DNA of 64,000 nucleotides from JADJVL01 sp046331545 (lineage in GTDB: Bacteria > Acidobacteriota > Holophagae > Holophagales > Holophagaceae): assembly GCA_046331545.1 (NCBI GenBank), contig JAXLQR010000002.1:1798001-1862000 (forward strand), read 5' to 3'. This document shows positions 18,002 through 27,512 of this stretch, piece after piece. A program made the translations under genes and the position numbers. Each line of letters starts with the position of its first letter. The stretch's first letter is position 1. The notes below the pieces were generated by a model. It searched no databases and had not been told where the DNA came from. It saw nothing but the letters and a program-made list of their open reading frames with translations.

Positions 18002-18538
18002 CTAGCGGCCGCCGCGGGAGGACCCGACGGCCACCTTGCCGGAGGACTTCGCCGGAGCCTTGACGGGCGCGCCGCCCCGGAAGGTCCGGCCATCGTCCAG
18101 GGTGAGGTCCCAGCCCAGCCGGTCCCCCGGCTTGAGCCCCAGGCGCCGGAAGGTGCCCGCGGCGAACTCCACGAAGTGCCGCGCGGGCTTCGTGCCGCCG
18201 TAGGTGGGGCAGTCGTCGCCGCGCAGGGGGCTGCAGGGCGGCACGTTCTCGGCGATCTCCACCACGGTGCCGTCGGCGGCGACCCAGGCCACGTCCAGGC
18301 TGATGAGGCAGTTCTTCATCCAGATGGGATGGAGGCCATCCTCCTCGTAGACGAAGAACATGCACCGGTCCTTCGCGAACTGGGCCCGGTACATCAGCCC
18401 CCGGGCGCGCTCGGCGTCGCTGCGGGCCACCTCCGCCAGGAAGGACTTGCCCTTGGCCACGACGGTGCCGCCGGAGGTGGCCGCGGTCATGGAGAACCCG
18501 GAGACCGCGGACAGGGCTAGGGACGTCAACCGGCGCAT
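18002..18538 (-). CDS. DUF192 family exported protein
   Basis: 178 residues. The signal peptide (RRLTSLALSAVSGFSMTAA) precedes a DUF192 domain over residues about 28-145. Family blocks are present: FLAEVARSDAERARGLMYR, MFFVYEEDGLHPIWMKNCLI and VEFAAGTFRRLGLKPGDRL. DUF192 is a small beta-barrel found in many bacteria and archaea, often periplasmic, with no settled function. The C-terminal 25 residues are lysine/glycine-rich and probably disordered. It converges on the phosphoesterase with 3 nt between stops and is divergent from the DUF5916 gene. Confidence 0.85.
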   Translation of the reverse strand: MRRLTSLALSAVSGFSMTAATSGGTVVAKGKSFLAEVARSDAERARGLMYRAQFAKDRCMFFVYEEDGLHPIWMKNCLISLDVAWVAADGTVVEIAENVPPCSPLRGDDCPTYGGTKPARHFVEFAAGTFRRLGLKPGDRLGWDLTLDDGRTFRGGAPVKAPAKSSGKVAVGSSRGGR

Positions 18539-18650
18539 GCGGCCTCCTCGGGGTCAGTGTAAGCCCATTTCGCACCCCTAGGCCTCGCATCATGGGGTAT
18601 GCTGTCCGGCCCCCTGCAGTTCTCCCGGACCTCTCCGCCCCGGAGGAACC

Positions 18651-21146
18651 CTGACATCTCCGCGCCCCCGTGCCCTCCCGCTGCTCCTGGTCCTGGCCAG
18701 CGGCGCCCTCCTCCCCGCGCGGGCTTCCGGGGCCCGCCAGGAGCCGGCGCCTCCCCCGCCCAAAGCGCTTCGGGCCCATCGAACGCCCGTCCCCCTGGTG
18801 CTGGACGGGCGCCTGGACGAACCCGCCTGGCGGGACGCGGAGGTGGCCACCGGCTTCACCCGGGAGTGGCCGGTGCGGGGCGAGCCTGCGAAGCAGCGCA
18901 CGGAGGTCCGCGTCCTCTACGACGACCACTTCGTCTACGTCGGCGCCCGCATGCACCACGACCCGGCCCTGGAAGGGGGCACGACCCACGTCGTCCGGCG
19001 CCTTCACCGCCGGGACCAGGACAGCCAGGGGGACTGGTTCGGCGTGGCGATCGACTCCCTCCACGACGGCCGAACGGCCTTCCTCTTCGAGGTGAACGCC
19101 GCCGGCGTGCAGAAGGACCAGGTGATCTTCCAGGACACCAGCTTCGACAGCACCTGGGACGGGGTGTGGGAGAGCGCGGTCTCGGTGGACAAGCTCGGCT
19201 GGACCGCGGAGCTGAAAATCCCCCTCTCGCTCCTGCGCATGCACAACGGCAGCGGGCAGCAGACCTGGGGCATCAACTTCAACCGCAGCGACCAGGGGCC
19301 GGTCCGGGAGTTCACGCGCTGGTACGAGGTGCCCCGGGGGGAGAACGCCTTCGTGAGCCGCTTCCCCCACCTCACGGGCATCGAGGGGGTGAAGCCCCAG
19401 TCCCGCCGCGAGTGGATCCCCTACCTCAGCGCTGCGCGCAAGTTCGAGACCACCGCGGCTTTCGACGACCGGAAGTGGGACGGCAAGGCGGGCCTGGACG
19501 CCCACCTGGGCCTCAATTCCTTCAGCCAGCTGGACCTGGCCATCCGGCCGGACTTCGGCCAGGTGGAGGTGGACCAGGTGGTGCTGAACCTGAGCACCAT
19601 CGAGACCTTCTTCCCCGAGAAGCGACCCTTCTTCCTGGAGGGCTCGGAGATCTTCCGCACCGTGGGACCGACCCTCTTCTACAGCCGCCGCATCGGGCGA
19701 GGCCTCGGAACTCCGGACCTCAATCCAGGCGAGGTCGTGGTGGAGCATCCACTGGCGGCGGAGATCGCCGCGGCGGGCAAGGTCACCACCAAGACCGAGG
19801 GCGGCCTGAACATCGGCGTCCTGGGGGCCGCGGTGGAGAATGAGAAGGCCCGGTTCCAGGATGCCGGCGGCCGGGAGTCCAGGCGCGAGGTCTCCCCCTA
19901 CACGACCTACGGCGTGGTGCGCGCCCAGCAGCTCCTGGACGCCCGGGGCAGCTTCCTCGGCGGCTTCGTCTCCGCGGTGCGGGAGGCCGGGCCCTCGGGC
20001 CGGCAGGCCTTCGTGGGGGCCGTGGACGGCGTCCTGAAATCCGCCGACCGCAGCGGAACCCTCGATTTCGCCCTCATCCATTCCCAGGCCGGACCCAGGG
20101 ACGGGGAGAGCCCCGCGGGCTGGTTCGGCCGCCTCAGCGCGGAGAAGCAGTGGACCAGCGGCTGGTCCCTGGATGCCGCGGTCATCAACGTGGGCCACGA
20201 CTTCTACATCAACGACCTGGGCTACCGGGGCCGCTTCGACGAGCAGCTCATCAACGCCTGGGGCACCCGGCGCTGGGACCGCACCTGGGGCATCTTCCGG
20301 AACTGGGAATGGGGCTGGGACGCGGGCATCGAACGGGACCAGCGGGGCCGCGTCTTCAGCCGCTGGGCGGACCTGCGCGCCCGCACGGACTTCACCAACT
20401 TCGTGGCCCTCTGGGCCCAGGCCGGCACCAACTTCCCCGTGGACGACGACCGGGAGCTGCGGACCTACGCCGATCCGGTGAAGAAGTACCTCCACTACGA
20501 CGCCGTCCCCTTCGCGAGCCTGGGCTTCGACACGCCCGGCAACAAGCCCTGGTACGTCCGGGTCAACGTGAACCGCGCCTGGTACGAGGGCGGGCCCAGC
20601 ACGGACACGAACGTCTTCAACCTCGTGAAGCCCCTGCCGGCCCTGGAGCTGCAGTTCGACACCACCTACACCGACGGCAAGGGCGAGCGCCGCTGGCTGG
20701 AGACCGCCGGGGACGCGCCTGCTCCGGTCCCCGGGCAGTCCGCGGGCATCCCCATCACGGGCCTGCGGCGCCTCAGCCAGCTCAACCAGGTGCTGCGGGT
20801 GTCCTACGCCTTCACGCCGAAGCTGACGGTCCAGCTCTTCGCCCAGTGGCTGGCGGTCTCCTGGGCCTTCCGGGACCTCAAGGCCTACGTGGACGACCGC
20901 ACCCTCGCCCCCGCCACGACCGCGAACCCCACGGCCTTCAGCTACCGCGCCTCCAACGTCAACCTCATCACGCGCTGGGAATTCCGGCCCGGCTCGGCCT
21001 TCTTCGTGGTCTACACCCACGGTGCCAGCACCGACGAGCTCCTCAATCCCCGCGGGGCGCTGCGCCCGGTGGCGGACCTCAAGCCGCTCCAGCACCTGCC
21101 CAGCGACGACGTGGTGCAGTTCAAGCTGAGCTGGCTCTTCCGCTAG
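18651..21146 (+). CDS. DUF5916 outer-membrane protein with CBM9-like N-terminal domain, apparent CTG start
   Basis: 831 residues if read from CTG at 18651, which has GGAGG 4 nt upstream and is followed by a good signal peptide (ALPLLLVLASGALLPARA). No ATG, GTG or TTG in this frame is as well placed. The first GTG, at 18798, would remove the signal peptide and cut into the conserved domain. Residues about 50-200 are a carbohydrate-binding CBM9-like domain (VLDGRLDEPAWRDAEVATGF, DDHFVYVGARM), followed by the DUF5916 beta-barrel-like region with many aromatic strands to the C-terminal Phe-Arg. The family is common in Bacteroidota and Acidobacteriota; its ligand is unknown. It may bind polysaccharide at the outer membrane. 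Confidence 0.83.
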   Translation: MTSPRPRALPLLLVLASGALLPARASGARQEPAPPPPKALRAHRTPVPLVLDGRLDEPAWRDAEVATGFTREWPVRGEPAKQRTEVRVLYDDHFVYVGARMHHDPALEGGTTHVVRRLHRRDQDSQGDWFGVAIDSLHDGRTAFLFEVNAAGVQKDQVIFQDTSFDSTWDGVWESAVSVDKLGWTAELKIPLSLLRMHNGSGQQTWGINFNRSDQGPVREFTRWYEVPRGENAFVSRFPHLTGIEGVKPQSRREWIPYLSAARKFETTAAFDDRKWDGKAGLDAHLGLNSFSQLDLAIRPDFGQVEVDQVVLNLSTIETFFPEKRPFFLEGSEIFRTVGPTLFYSRRIGRGLGTPDLNPGEVVVEHPLAAEIAAAGKVTTKTEGGLNIGVLGAAVENEKARFQDAGGRESRREVSPYTTYGVVRAQQLLDARGSFLGGFVSAVREAGPSGRQAFVGAVDGVLKSADRSGTLDFALIHSQAGPRDGESPAGWFGRLSAEKQWTSGWSLDAAVINVGHDFYINDLGYRGRFDEQLINAWGTRRWDRTWGIFRNWEWGWDAGIERDQRGRVFSRWADLRARTDFTNFVALWAQAGTNFPVDDDRELRTYADPVKKYLHYDAVPFASLGFDTPGNKPWYVRVNVNRAWYEGGPSTDTNVFNLVKPLPALELQFDTTYTDGKGERRWLETAGDAPAPVPGQSAGIPITGLRRLSQLNQVLRVSYAFTPKLTVQLFAQWLAVSWAFRDLKAYVDDRTLAPATTANPTAFSYRASNVNLITRWEFRPGSAFFVVYTHGASTDELLNPRGALRPVADLKPLQHLPSDDVVQFKLSWLFR

Positions 21147-21167
21147 CCGCGGACGGGCCGGCGGCCC

Positions 21168-22457
21168 TCATCCGCCGATCCAGGCGAGCAGCCGCTCCAC
21201 GTCCCCGGCGGTGTGCCAGCCGTGGAAGGCGATGCGCAGGTAGCCCTCCCGCACGGACGTGAAGATGCGCTGGCGCAGGCCCCGGCGCATCAGCTCCACC
21301 AGGCCCGCGTCGTCGTCGCCGCGGTGGTGGATGGCCAGGAAGGGGCCGAGGCGGCCAGCGACCCGGAGCTGCTCGAGGCGCAGGGCCTCGGCCCGCCAGT
21401 CGGGGATCTCGGCGAGGCCCTCGAGGAAGCGCCCCTGGAGGGCGTGGACATGGGCCGACAGGCGGTCCAGCCCGGCCTCCAGCAGCAGCTCCAGGGAGGC
21501 CGCGAGGGCCGCCGAGGTGAGGACCGGCGGACCTCCGGGCTCGAGGGAGCGGCCGTCCTCGAGCCAGTCCCGGTGGAAGTCGGTGGCGGGCCGGTCGAAG
21601 CGGTTCCCGTCCGCGACGCCGAGCCAGGTGCCGAGGGGCGTGAGCTGGGACCGCAGCGCCTTCGAGGTCCAGAGGAACCCCGCCCCCTGGGGCGCCAGCA
21701 GTCCCTTGTGGCTGCCGCAGGCGAAGGCGGAGGCCCAGCGCAGGTCCGGCAGGTGCGTGCCCGCCCCCTGGATCCCGTCCACCACGAGGTGCACGCCGCG
21801 CTCCTGGCAGGCCTGCCCCAGGCGCGCGAGGTCCAGGCGCAGGCCGTCCTGGAAGCGCACCCAGGAGAGGGCCAGGACCCGGGTGCGCCGGGAGAGGGCG
21901 GCGAGGATGCGGGCCTCGCTGTCGGACTCGGCGCCGGGCGCGGCGGAGGCCAGGGCTTCCTCCCCCGAGCGGTGGCCGCTGAAGATGCGCACCTCGCGGA
22001 CACTCACCCCCCGCCGGGCGAGGGCCTTCCAGGGGTAGAAGTTGCTCGGGAACTCGCCCCGGGGCACGAGGACCTCGTCGCCCTCCTCCCAGGGGTAGCC
22101 CTGGGCGACCGCCTGCAGGCCGGCGCTGGTGCTGCCCGCGAGGCTGATGTCCGCCTCCTCCACGCCGAGGAGGGCGGCGGCGCCCCGGCGGGCCCGGGCG
22201 GGATGGCCCAGGGCCTCCCCGTTCCAGTCCATCTCCCAGGGCCGCAGTTCCTTCTCGAGGAGGTCCCGCAGGGCCGCGGCGGCGGCGCGGGGCACGGGAC
22301 CCTCGGCGCAGTGGAGGGCCCAGAGGGCGTCCTGCAGGTCGAAGCCCTGGGGGGCCAGGGGCGGCTCGAGGGGATCCCAGACCTGGCCGATCCGGGTGGC
22401 CTCGGGGCCGGCGCCGAGGGTGCGCGAGCCGGCATCCGGGCTCATCGGAACGTCCAT
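21168..22457 (-). CDS. Class V aminotransferase/cysteine desulfurase-fold PLP enzyme
   Basis: 429 residues. The PLP lysine lies in ACGSHKGLLAPQGAGFLW (about residue 248). The fold blocks TSAGLQAVAQGYPWEEGDEV, VPRGEFPSNFYPW, and the Asp/His pair region VHLVVDGIQGAG are present. The order and spacing fit the class V family (cysteine desulfurases, kynureninase, isopenicillin-N epimerase-like proteins). A reactive cysteine loop typical of desulfurases is not evident, so an epimerase-like or aminotransferase role is more likely. GGAGGG lies 4 nt before the ATG. The substrate cannot be told, and the neighbours (DUF5916, thyX) do not help. Confidence 0.8.
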   Translation of the reverse strand: MDVPMSPDAGSRTLGAGPEATRIGQVWDPLEPPLAPQGFDLQDALWALHCAEGPVPRAAAAALRDLLEKELRPWEMDWNGEALGHPARARRGAAALLGVEEADISLAGSTSAGLQAVAQGYPWEEGDEVLVPRGEFPSNFYPWKALARRGVSVREVRIFSGHRSGEEALASAAPGAESDSEARILAALSRRTRVLALSWVRFQDGLRLDLARLGQACQERGVHLVVDGIQGAGTHLPDLRWASAFACGSHKGLLAPQGAGFLWTSKALRSQLTPLGTWLGVADGNRFDRPATDFHRDWLEDGRSLEPGGPPVLTSAALAASLELLLEAGLDRLSAHVHALQGRFLEGLAEIPDWRAEALRLEQLRVAGRLGPFLAIHHRGDDDAGLVELMRRGLRQRIFTSVREGYLRIAFHGWHTAGDVERLLAWIGG

Positions 22458-22509
22458 GGGGCCCTCCGCGGAATGGGTTGGGCCATTCTGCCAGGGGCCG
22501 CGCGGCGGT

Positions 22510-23190
22510 TCAGCCGACTTCGGAGTCCAGCAGGGCCTTCAGGCTGGCGGGGAAGCGCTCCGCCATCAGGGCGCGCACGGCGGCCGCGTACTGCTGGATC
22601 TCCCACTGGGCGTGGCTCTCGCTGCGCAGGCGGATGAAGTGGGCGGCCGCCTGGAGGCTGGTGGTCCAGTAGACCTCGGAGTAGAGGCCCAGGGGCAGCA
22701 CGCAGCGGGCCTGCTCCCGGCAGACGCCCAGCTCGAGCATGCGCTTGTACTGGGCCACGGAAGTCCGACAGGCGTCGAGATAGGCCTCCATCGCCGGTCC
22801 GCGGTGCTCCGCTTCGATCTCGCCCTCGCTGCCCTGCTTGTTCACCTTCGCCTGCTGGCGGAAGGAGGCCGGCACGAAGACCTCGTCGTCGGGGAACTCC
22901 ACGTAGCGGCCCGAGATCTCGTTCCAGGAGCAGCCCACCTGGTGCTTCATCCACTGCCGGAAGACGAAGATGGGGGCCTTTACGTGGAACTGGAGGGTGG
23001 CGTGGCGGAAGGGCGAGGTGTGCTCGTGCTTGGCGAGGTAGGTGATGAGCTTGACGTCGCCCTCCTCGAAGGCCTCTTTCCGCTTGCCGAAGCTGACCCG
23101 GGCCGCGTTGACGACGCTGAGGTCGCTGCCCATGACGTCCACCAGGCGGACGAAGCCCTTGTCGAGGACGCTGATCTCCTGGTCGGCCAT
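22510..23190 (-). CDS. thyX: Flavin-dependent thymidylate synthase with variant signature motif
   Basis: 226 residues. It makes dTMP from dUMP using methylene-tetrahydrofolate and FADH2. Blocks are AARVSFGKR, AKHEHTSPFRHATLQFHVKA and the substrate/FAD loop RQWMKHQVGCSWNEISGRYV. The usual ThyX signature is RHR-x7-S. Here the corresponding residues are Lys82-His83-Gln84, and the Ser of the ISGRY block follows after eight residues instead of seven. The C-terminal block REQARCVLPLGLYSEVYWT is normal, so the enzyme is probably active. ATG at 23190 was chosen over an upstream extension that overlaps the divergent transaldolase gene. No thyA is in the window. Confidence 0.9.
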   Translation of the reverse strand: MADQEISVLDKGFVRLVDVMGSDLSVVNAARVSFGKRKEAFEEGDVKLITYLAKHEHTSPFRHATLQFHVKAPIFVFRQWMKHQVGCSWNEISGRYVEFPDDEVFVPASFRQQAKVNKQGSEGEIEAEHRGPAMEAYLDACRTSVAQYKRMLELGVCREQARCVLPLGLYSEVYWTTSLQAAAHFIRLRSESHAQWEIQQYAAAVRALMAERFPASLKALLDSEVG

Positions 23191-23204
23191 GGGAACCCCC
23201 GCCT

Positions 23205-23232
23205 TTGAGCTTCGCCGAGGCCCTGCGAGAAT
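23205..23232 (+). promoter_or_regulatory. Possible sigma-70-type promoter of the transaldolase gene
   Basis: TTGAGC (23205-23210) and GAGAAT (23227-23232) are separated by 16 nt in the gap between thyX and the transaldolase gene. Each matches the consensus at four of six positions. This is a weak prediction by eye. Confidence 0.3.
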
Positions 23233-23265
23233 GGAATGATCGCCATCGCGTCCGGGAGGTACCCT

Positions 23266-23913
23266 GTGAAATTTTTCATTGATACCGCTGCCATTTCGGA
23301 GATCAAGCGCATCCACGACCTGGGCATCCTGGACGGCGTCACGACGAACCCGAGCCTCATCGCCAAGGAAACCGGCAAGCCCTTCGAGGCGATCATCGAG
23401 GAGATCTGCGGGATCGTGGACGGGCCCATCAGCGCCGAGGTCATCAGCCTGGAGGCGCCGGGAATGATCGAGGAGGGGCGCAAGCTCGCGAAGATCCACA
23501 AGAACGTCGTGGTGAAGGTGCCCCTCACGGCCGAGGGCCTGAAGGCCTGCCATGCCTTCAAGCAGGAGGGCATCAGGACCAACGTGACCCTCTGCTTCTC
23601 CGCCACCCAGGGGCTGATGGCGGCCAAGGCCGGGGCGACGATGGTCTCGCCCTTCGTGGGCCGCCTGGACGACGTGAACCACATCGGCATGGAGCTCATC
23701 GAGGACCTGGTGGAGATCTTCCAGAACTACGACCTCGACACCCAGGTGCTGGCCGCCAGCATCCGCGGCCCCCGCCACGTCACCGAGGCGGCCCTGGCCG
23801 GCGCCCACATCGCCACCATCCCGCCGAAGGTCTTCGACCAGATGCTCGCCCATCCCCTCACGGACCGCGGGATCGAGGGCTTCCTCGCGGATTGGAAGAA
23901 GGGCGGGAGGTGA
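23266..23913 (+). CDS. Transaldolase of the short TalC/fructose-6-phosphate aldolase subfamily
   Basis: 215 residues from GTG, the exact length of the short transaldolase family. GGGAGG lies 6 nt upstream, and the family start (V/M)KFFIDTA follows directly. The frame runs 30 nt further upstream, but that part is not conserved. The Schiff-base lysine is in VVVKVPLT (about residue 83). Other blocks are GVTTNPSLIAK, TNVTLCFSATQGLMAAKAGA and SPFVGRLDD. It transfers dihydroxyacetone units in the pentose phosphate pathway, or cleaves fructose 6-phosphate. The two activities are separated by a Gln/Glu choice in the active site that I cannot assign safely. Confidence 0.93.
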   Translation: MKFFIDTAAISEIKRIHDLGILDGVTTNPSLIAKETGKPFEAIIEEICGIVDGPISAEVISLEAPGMIEEGRKLAKIHKNVVVKVPLTAEGLKACHAFKQEGIRTNVTLCFSATQGLMAAKAGATMVSPFVGRLDDVNHIGMELIEDLVEIFQNYDLDTQVLAASIRGPRHVTEAALAGAHIATIPPKVFDQMLAHPLTDRGIEGFLADWKKGGR

Positions 23914-23974
23914 TCATGGGCGTGACGATGCGATGTGAGCCCGTTTCGGGGGCGAACAAGAATGGAGGCCGCTG

Positions 23975-24433
23975 ATGCGGAGGATCCTCCTCGCCCTCGC
24001 CCTGCCCCTGCTCGCCGGAGGCCTCGCCTGCCGCAAGCCCGCCCCGGCCCTGGCCTACGAGGCCAAGCCCGGGTGCATCTTCTGCAAGATCGTGGCGGGC
24101 ACGGCGCCGTCGAAGAAGGTCTACGAGGACGACCGCGTCCTGGCCTTCTGGGACATCGCGCCCCGCGCCAAAGTCCACGTGCTCGTGATTCCCAAGCAGC
24201 ACGTGGAGAGCATGCGCGAGCTGGAGCTGCTGCCCATGGAGAGCCGGGCCGCCCTGCTCTCCGCCTGCCTCAAGGTGGCCCAGGACCAGGGCCTCACCGA
24301 GGCCGGCTTCCGCATCATCACCAACGCCGGCAAGAACGCCAGCCAGTCGGTCTTCCACCTGCACTTCCATGTGGTGGGCGGCGAGAAGCTGCCCGAGGAC
24401 GCCGTGCGGTTGCGGCCCAAGGAAGCGAACTGA
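23975..24433 (+). CDS. HIT-family nucleotide-binding protein with lipoprotein signal
   Basis: 152 residues. A complete HIT domain is present: CIFCKIVAGTAPSKKVYEDD, DIAPRAKVHVLVIPKQHV and the active-site triad HLHFHVVGG (about residues 129-137). HIT proteins hydrolyse nucleoside phosphoramidates or dinucleotides and are normally cytoplasmic. Here a hydrophobic N-terminus with a lipobox-like ending (LLALALPLLAGGLACRK) precedes the domain, which predicts export and lipidation at about Cys19. The ATG fits this reading, and no other in-frame start would restore a cytoplasmic form without starting inside the hydrophobic stretch. It lies 61 nt downstream of the transaldolase gene. Confidence 0.85.
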   Translation: MRRILLALALPLLAGGLACRKPAPALAYEAKPGCIFCKIVAGTAPSKKVYEDDRVLAFWDIAPRAKVHVLVIPKQHVESMRELELLPMESRAALLSACLKVAQDQGLTEAGFRIITNAGKNASQSVFHLHFHVVGGEKLPEDAVRLRPKEAN

Positions 24434-24490
24434 GGTCCCTCCCGCTACCCATATCCGCTCAAGGCCCAAACCCGAAAAGATAGGAGTCCC

Positions 24491-25216
24491 ATGCGTCCAC
24501 ACTGGCTCGCACTCCCCACCCTCTTCCTCCTGGCCTGCGCCTCGCCCAAAGTGGTTCCAAGCCGTTCCGAAGAGCGTTTCCGTCTCGGCATGCTGCGGGA
24601 TCAGAAGGTCGCGGTGTGGCCCATCCCTTCCGCGGACCTGGACGAAAGCACGGCGGGCACCGTCACGAAGGAATATAACTCCCAGGGCAAGTTCCTCGAT
24701 GCCCTTTCCGTCAAGTTCTCGGGCCGGGTGATCGGACTCTGCCGGCCCAACTCGATGGGCAGCGAACAGGTCATCCGCCTATTGAATGGCTCGGAGGGAA
24801 CCAAGGGCTTACTGGATCCTGGGAAGCTCCTGGGCACCGCCGATCCCAACAACCGGTTCGCCACGGCCCCGGATCTCTCTGTGTTGACAAAGATCGACGG
24901 CCTTCAGGGCATGAAGTACGCCATCGTCTTCCGGGACCTGAGCATCGGGCGACAGTGGACCCACAACGGAGGGGGCGGCGGAGCCTTTGTCGGGAACGGA
25001 TCTGGGGGCGGAGTGTTCGTTGGGGGTGGCGGTTCGTCTGCTAAATCCAGCGCGCGGCTTCGCTTGGCCATCATCGATCTGGAGTCCAAATCCATCGTCT
25101 GGGACGGGTCCGTGTTCGCGGCCGCTTCCAGCACTTTCATGAAGGTCACCGCGCTCCATGAGATCGAAGACGACCTTGCCACCAACTTCATCAACGAGAT
25201 CATGGGGATCCATTGA
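24491..25216 (+). CDS. Lipoprotein of unknown function with a glycine-rich insert
   Basis: 241 residues. The signal peptide ends in a lipobox (LFLLACASP, Cys about 17). The body begins LGMLRDQKVAVWPIPSADLD, contains a Gly/Phe/Val-rich segment at about residues 157-179 and then SSARLRLAIIDLESKSIVWD, which resembles exported stress or secretion-associated lipoproteins with a GNA1162/CsgG-like strand pattern. I cannot assign a family. Codon use is visibly more AT-rich than in its neighbours (for example GAATATAAC near 24670), which may indicate recent acquisition or relaxed selection. A TAGGAG ribosome-binding site precedes the ATG. Confidence 0.72.
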   Translation: MRPHWLALPTLFLLACASPKVVPSRSEERFRLGMLRDQKVAVWPIPSADLDESTAGTVTKEYNSQGKFLDALSVKFSGRVIGLCRPNSMGSEQVIRLLNGSEGTKGLLDPGKLLGTADPNNRFATAPDLSVLTKIDGLQGMKYAIVFRDLSIGRQWTHNGGGGGAFVGNGSGGGVFVGGGGSSAKSSARLRLAIIDLESKSIVWDGSVFAAASSTFMKVTALHEIEDDLATNFINEIMGIH

Positions 25217-25300
25217 GCCCGGCCCTGATGACGTGGGCCTTGGAACCACAGGTGGTCGGAACACGGTAAGCCAGCCCTGCCGTCAAGCGATGGAGTCCTC

Positions 25301-26839
<1,539 letters not shown>

Positions 26840-26859
26840 CCCACCCACGAAAGGAACCG

Positions 26860-27474
26860 ATGCGCACCTGCCTCCTCCTCGCCGCCGCCTCCCTCACCCT
26901 CGGCGCCCAGACCTTCAACGCCGACTACTTCAAGGGCGACCGCAAGGCCATCATGGCCGCCTGCGCCGACAAGGCCCGCGCCATCAAGCCCAAGGACAGC
27001 CGCCTCCTCGCGGAGTACGGCCGGGCCTACCTCGCCAGCGGTGACCGGGCCAAGGCCGAAGGGGCTTTCGCCGCCGCCATCGCCTCCGATCCCAAGGATG
27101 GCGAGACCCACTTCCTCATCGGCTACGCCTGGTCGATGAACGGCTTCAAGGCCGAGGCGCTCGCCGCCTGGGACAAGATGGCCGCCATGGACCCCAAGGG
27201 GAAGAACAGCTTCACCAAGGCCGCCATCGTGCTGCTGGACGCCGGCAACGAGGCCAAGGCCGTGGAGCTCATGGAGAAGGCCTGGACCCTGGACCCGAAG
27301 GACTGGCAGAACTGCGTGGAGTTCGCCCGGGCCTGCCTGCGCAATGGCAAGAAGGACCTGGCCGCCGTCCGGTTCGAGCGCACCGTCCAGGCGCGTCCCA
27401 AGGAGGAGCGCATGTGGAACGAGGTCGCGCTCGCCTTCGCCGACGGCGGCGTGCCGGCTCGCACCACCTTCTGA
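26860..27474 (+). CDS. Exported TPR-repeat protein, first of two paralogues
   Basis: 204 residues. A short signal peptide (LLLAAASLTLGAQ) precedes about five tetratricopeptide units, for example LAEYGRAYLASGDRAKAEGAF, HFLIGYAWSMNGFKAEALAAW and VEFARACLRNGKKDLAAVRF. A near-identical layout, the same length and many shared positions (FNxxYF-GDRK, GRAYLA-GD-AKA) are found in the gene at 28704, so the two arose by duplication. AAAGGA lies 6 nt before the ATG. It directly follows the carboxyltransferase gene. TPR proteins serve as scaffolds; no partner is evident apart from the 381-residue protein between the copies. Confidence 0.78.
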   Translation: MRTCLLLAAASLTLGAQTFNADYFKGDRKAIMAACADKARAIKPKDSRLLAEYGRAYLASGDRAKAEGAFAAAIASDPKDGETHFLIGYAWSMNGFKAEALAAWDKMAAMDPKGKNSFTKAAIVLLDAGNEAKAVELMEKAWTLDPKDWQNCVEFARACLRNGKKDLAAVRFERTVQARPKEERMWNEVALAFADGGVPARTTF

Positions 27475-27512
27475 CGCCGCGTCCCTTCCTCTCGTCCGGC
27501 CCCGGAGGTCCC

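Noticed and set aside
14647..18063. Long plus-strand open frame opposite the M1 peptidase
   Set aside because: The peptidase on the minus strand has intact catalytic motifs and a signal peptide; the plus-strand product is low-complexity.
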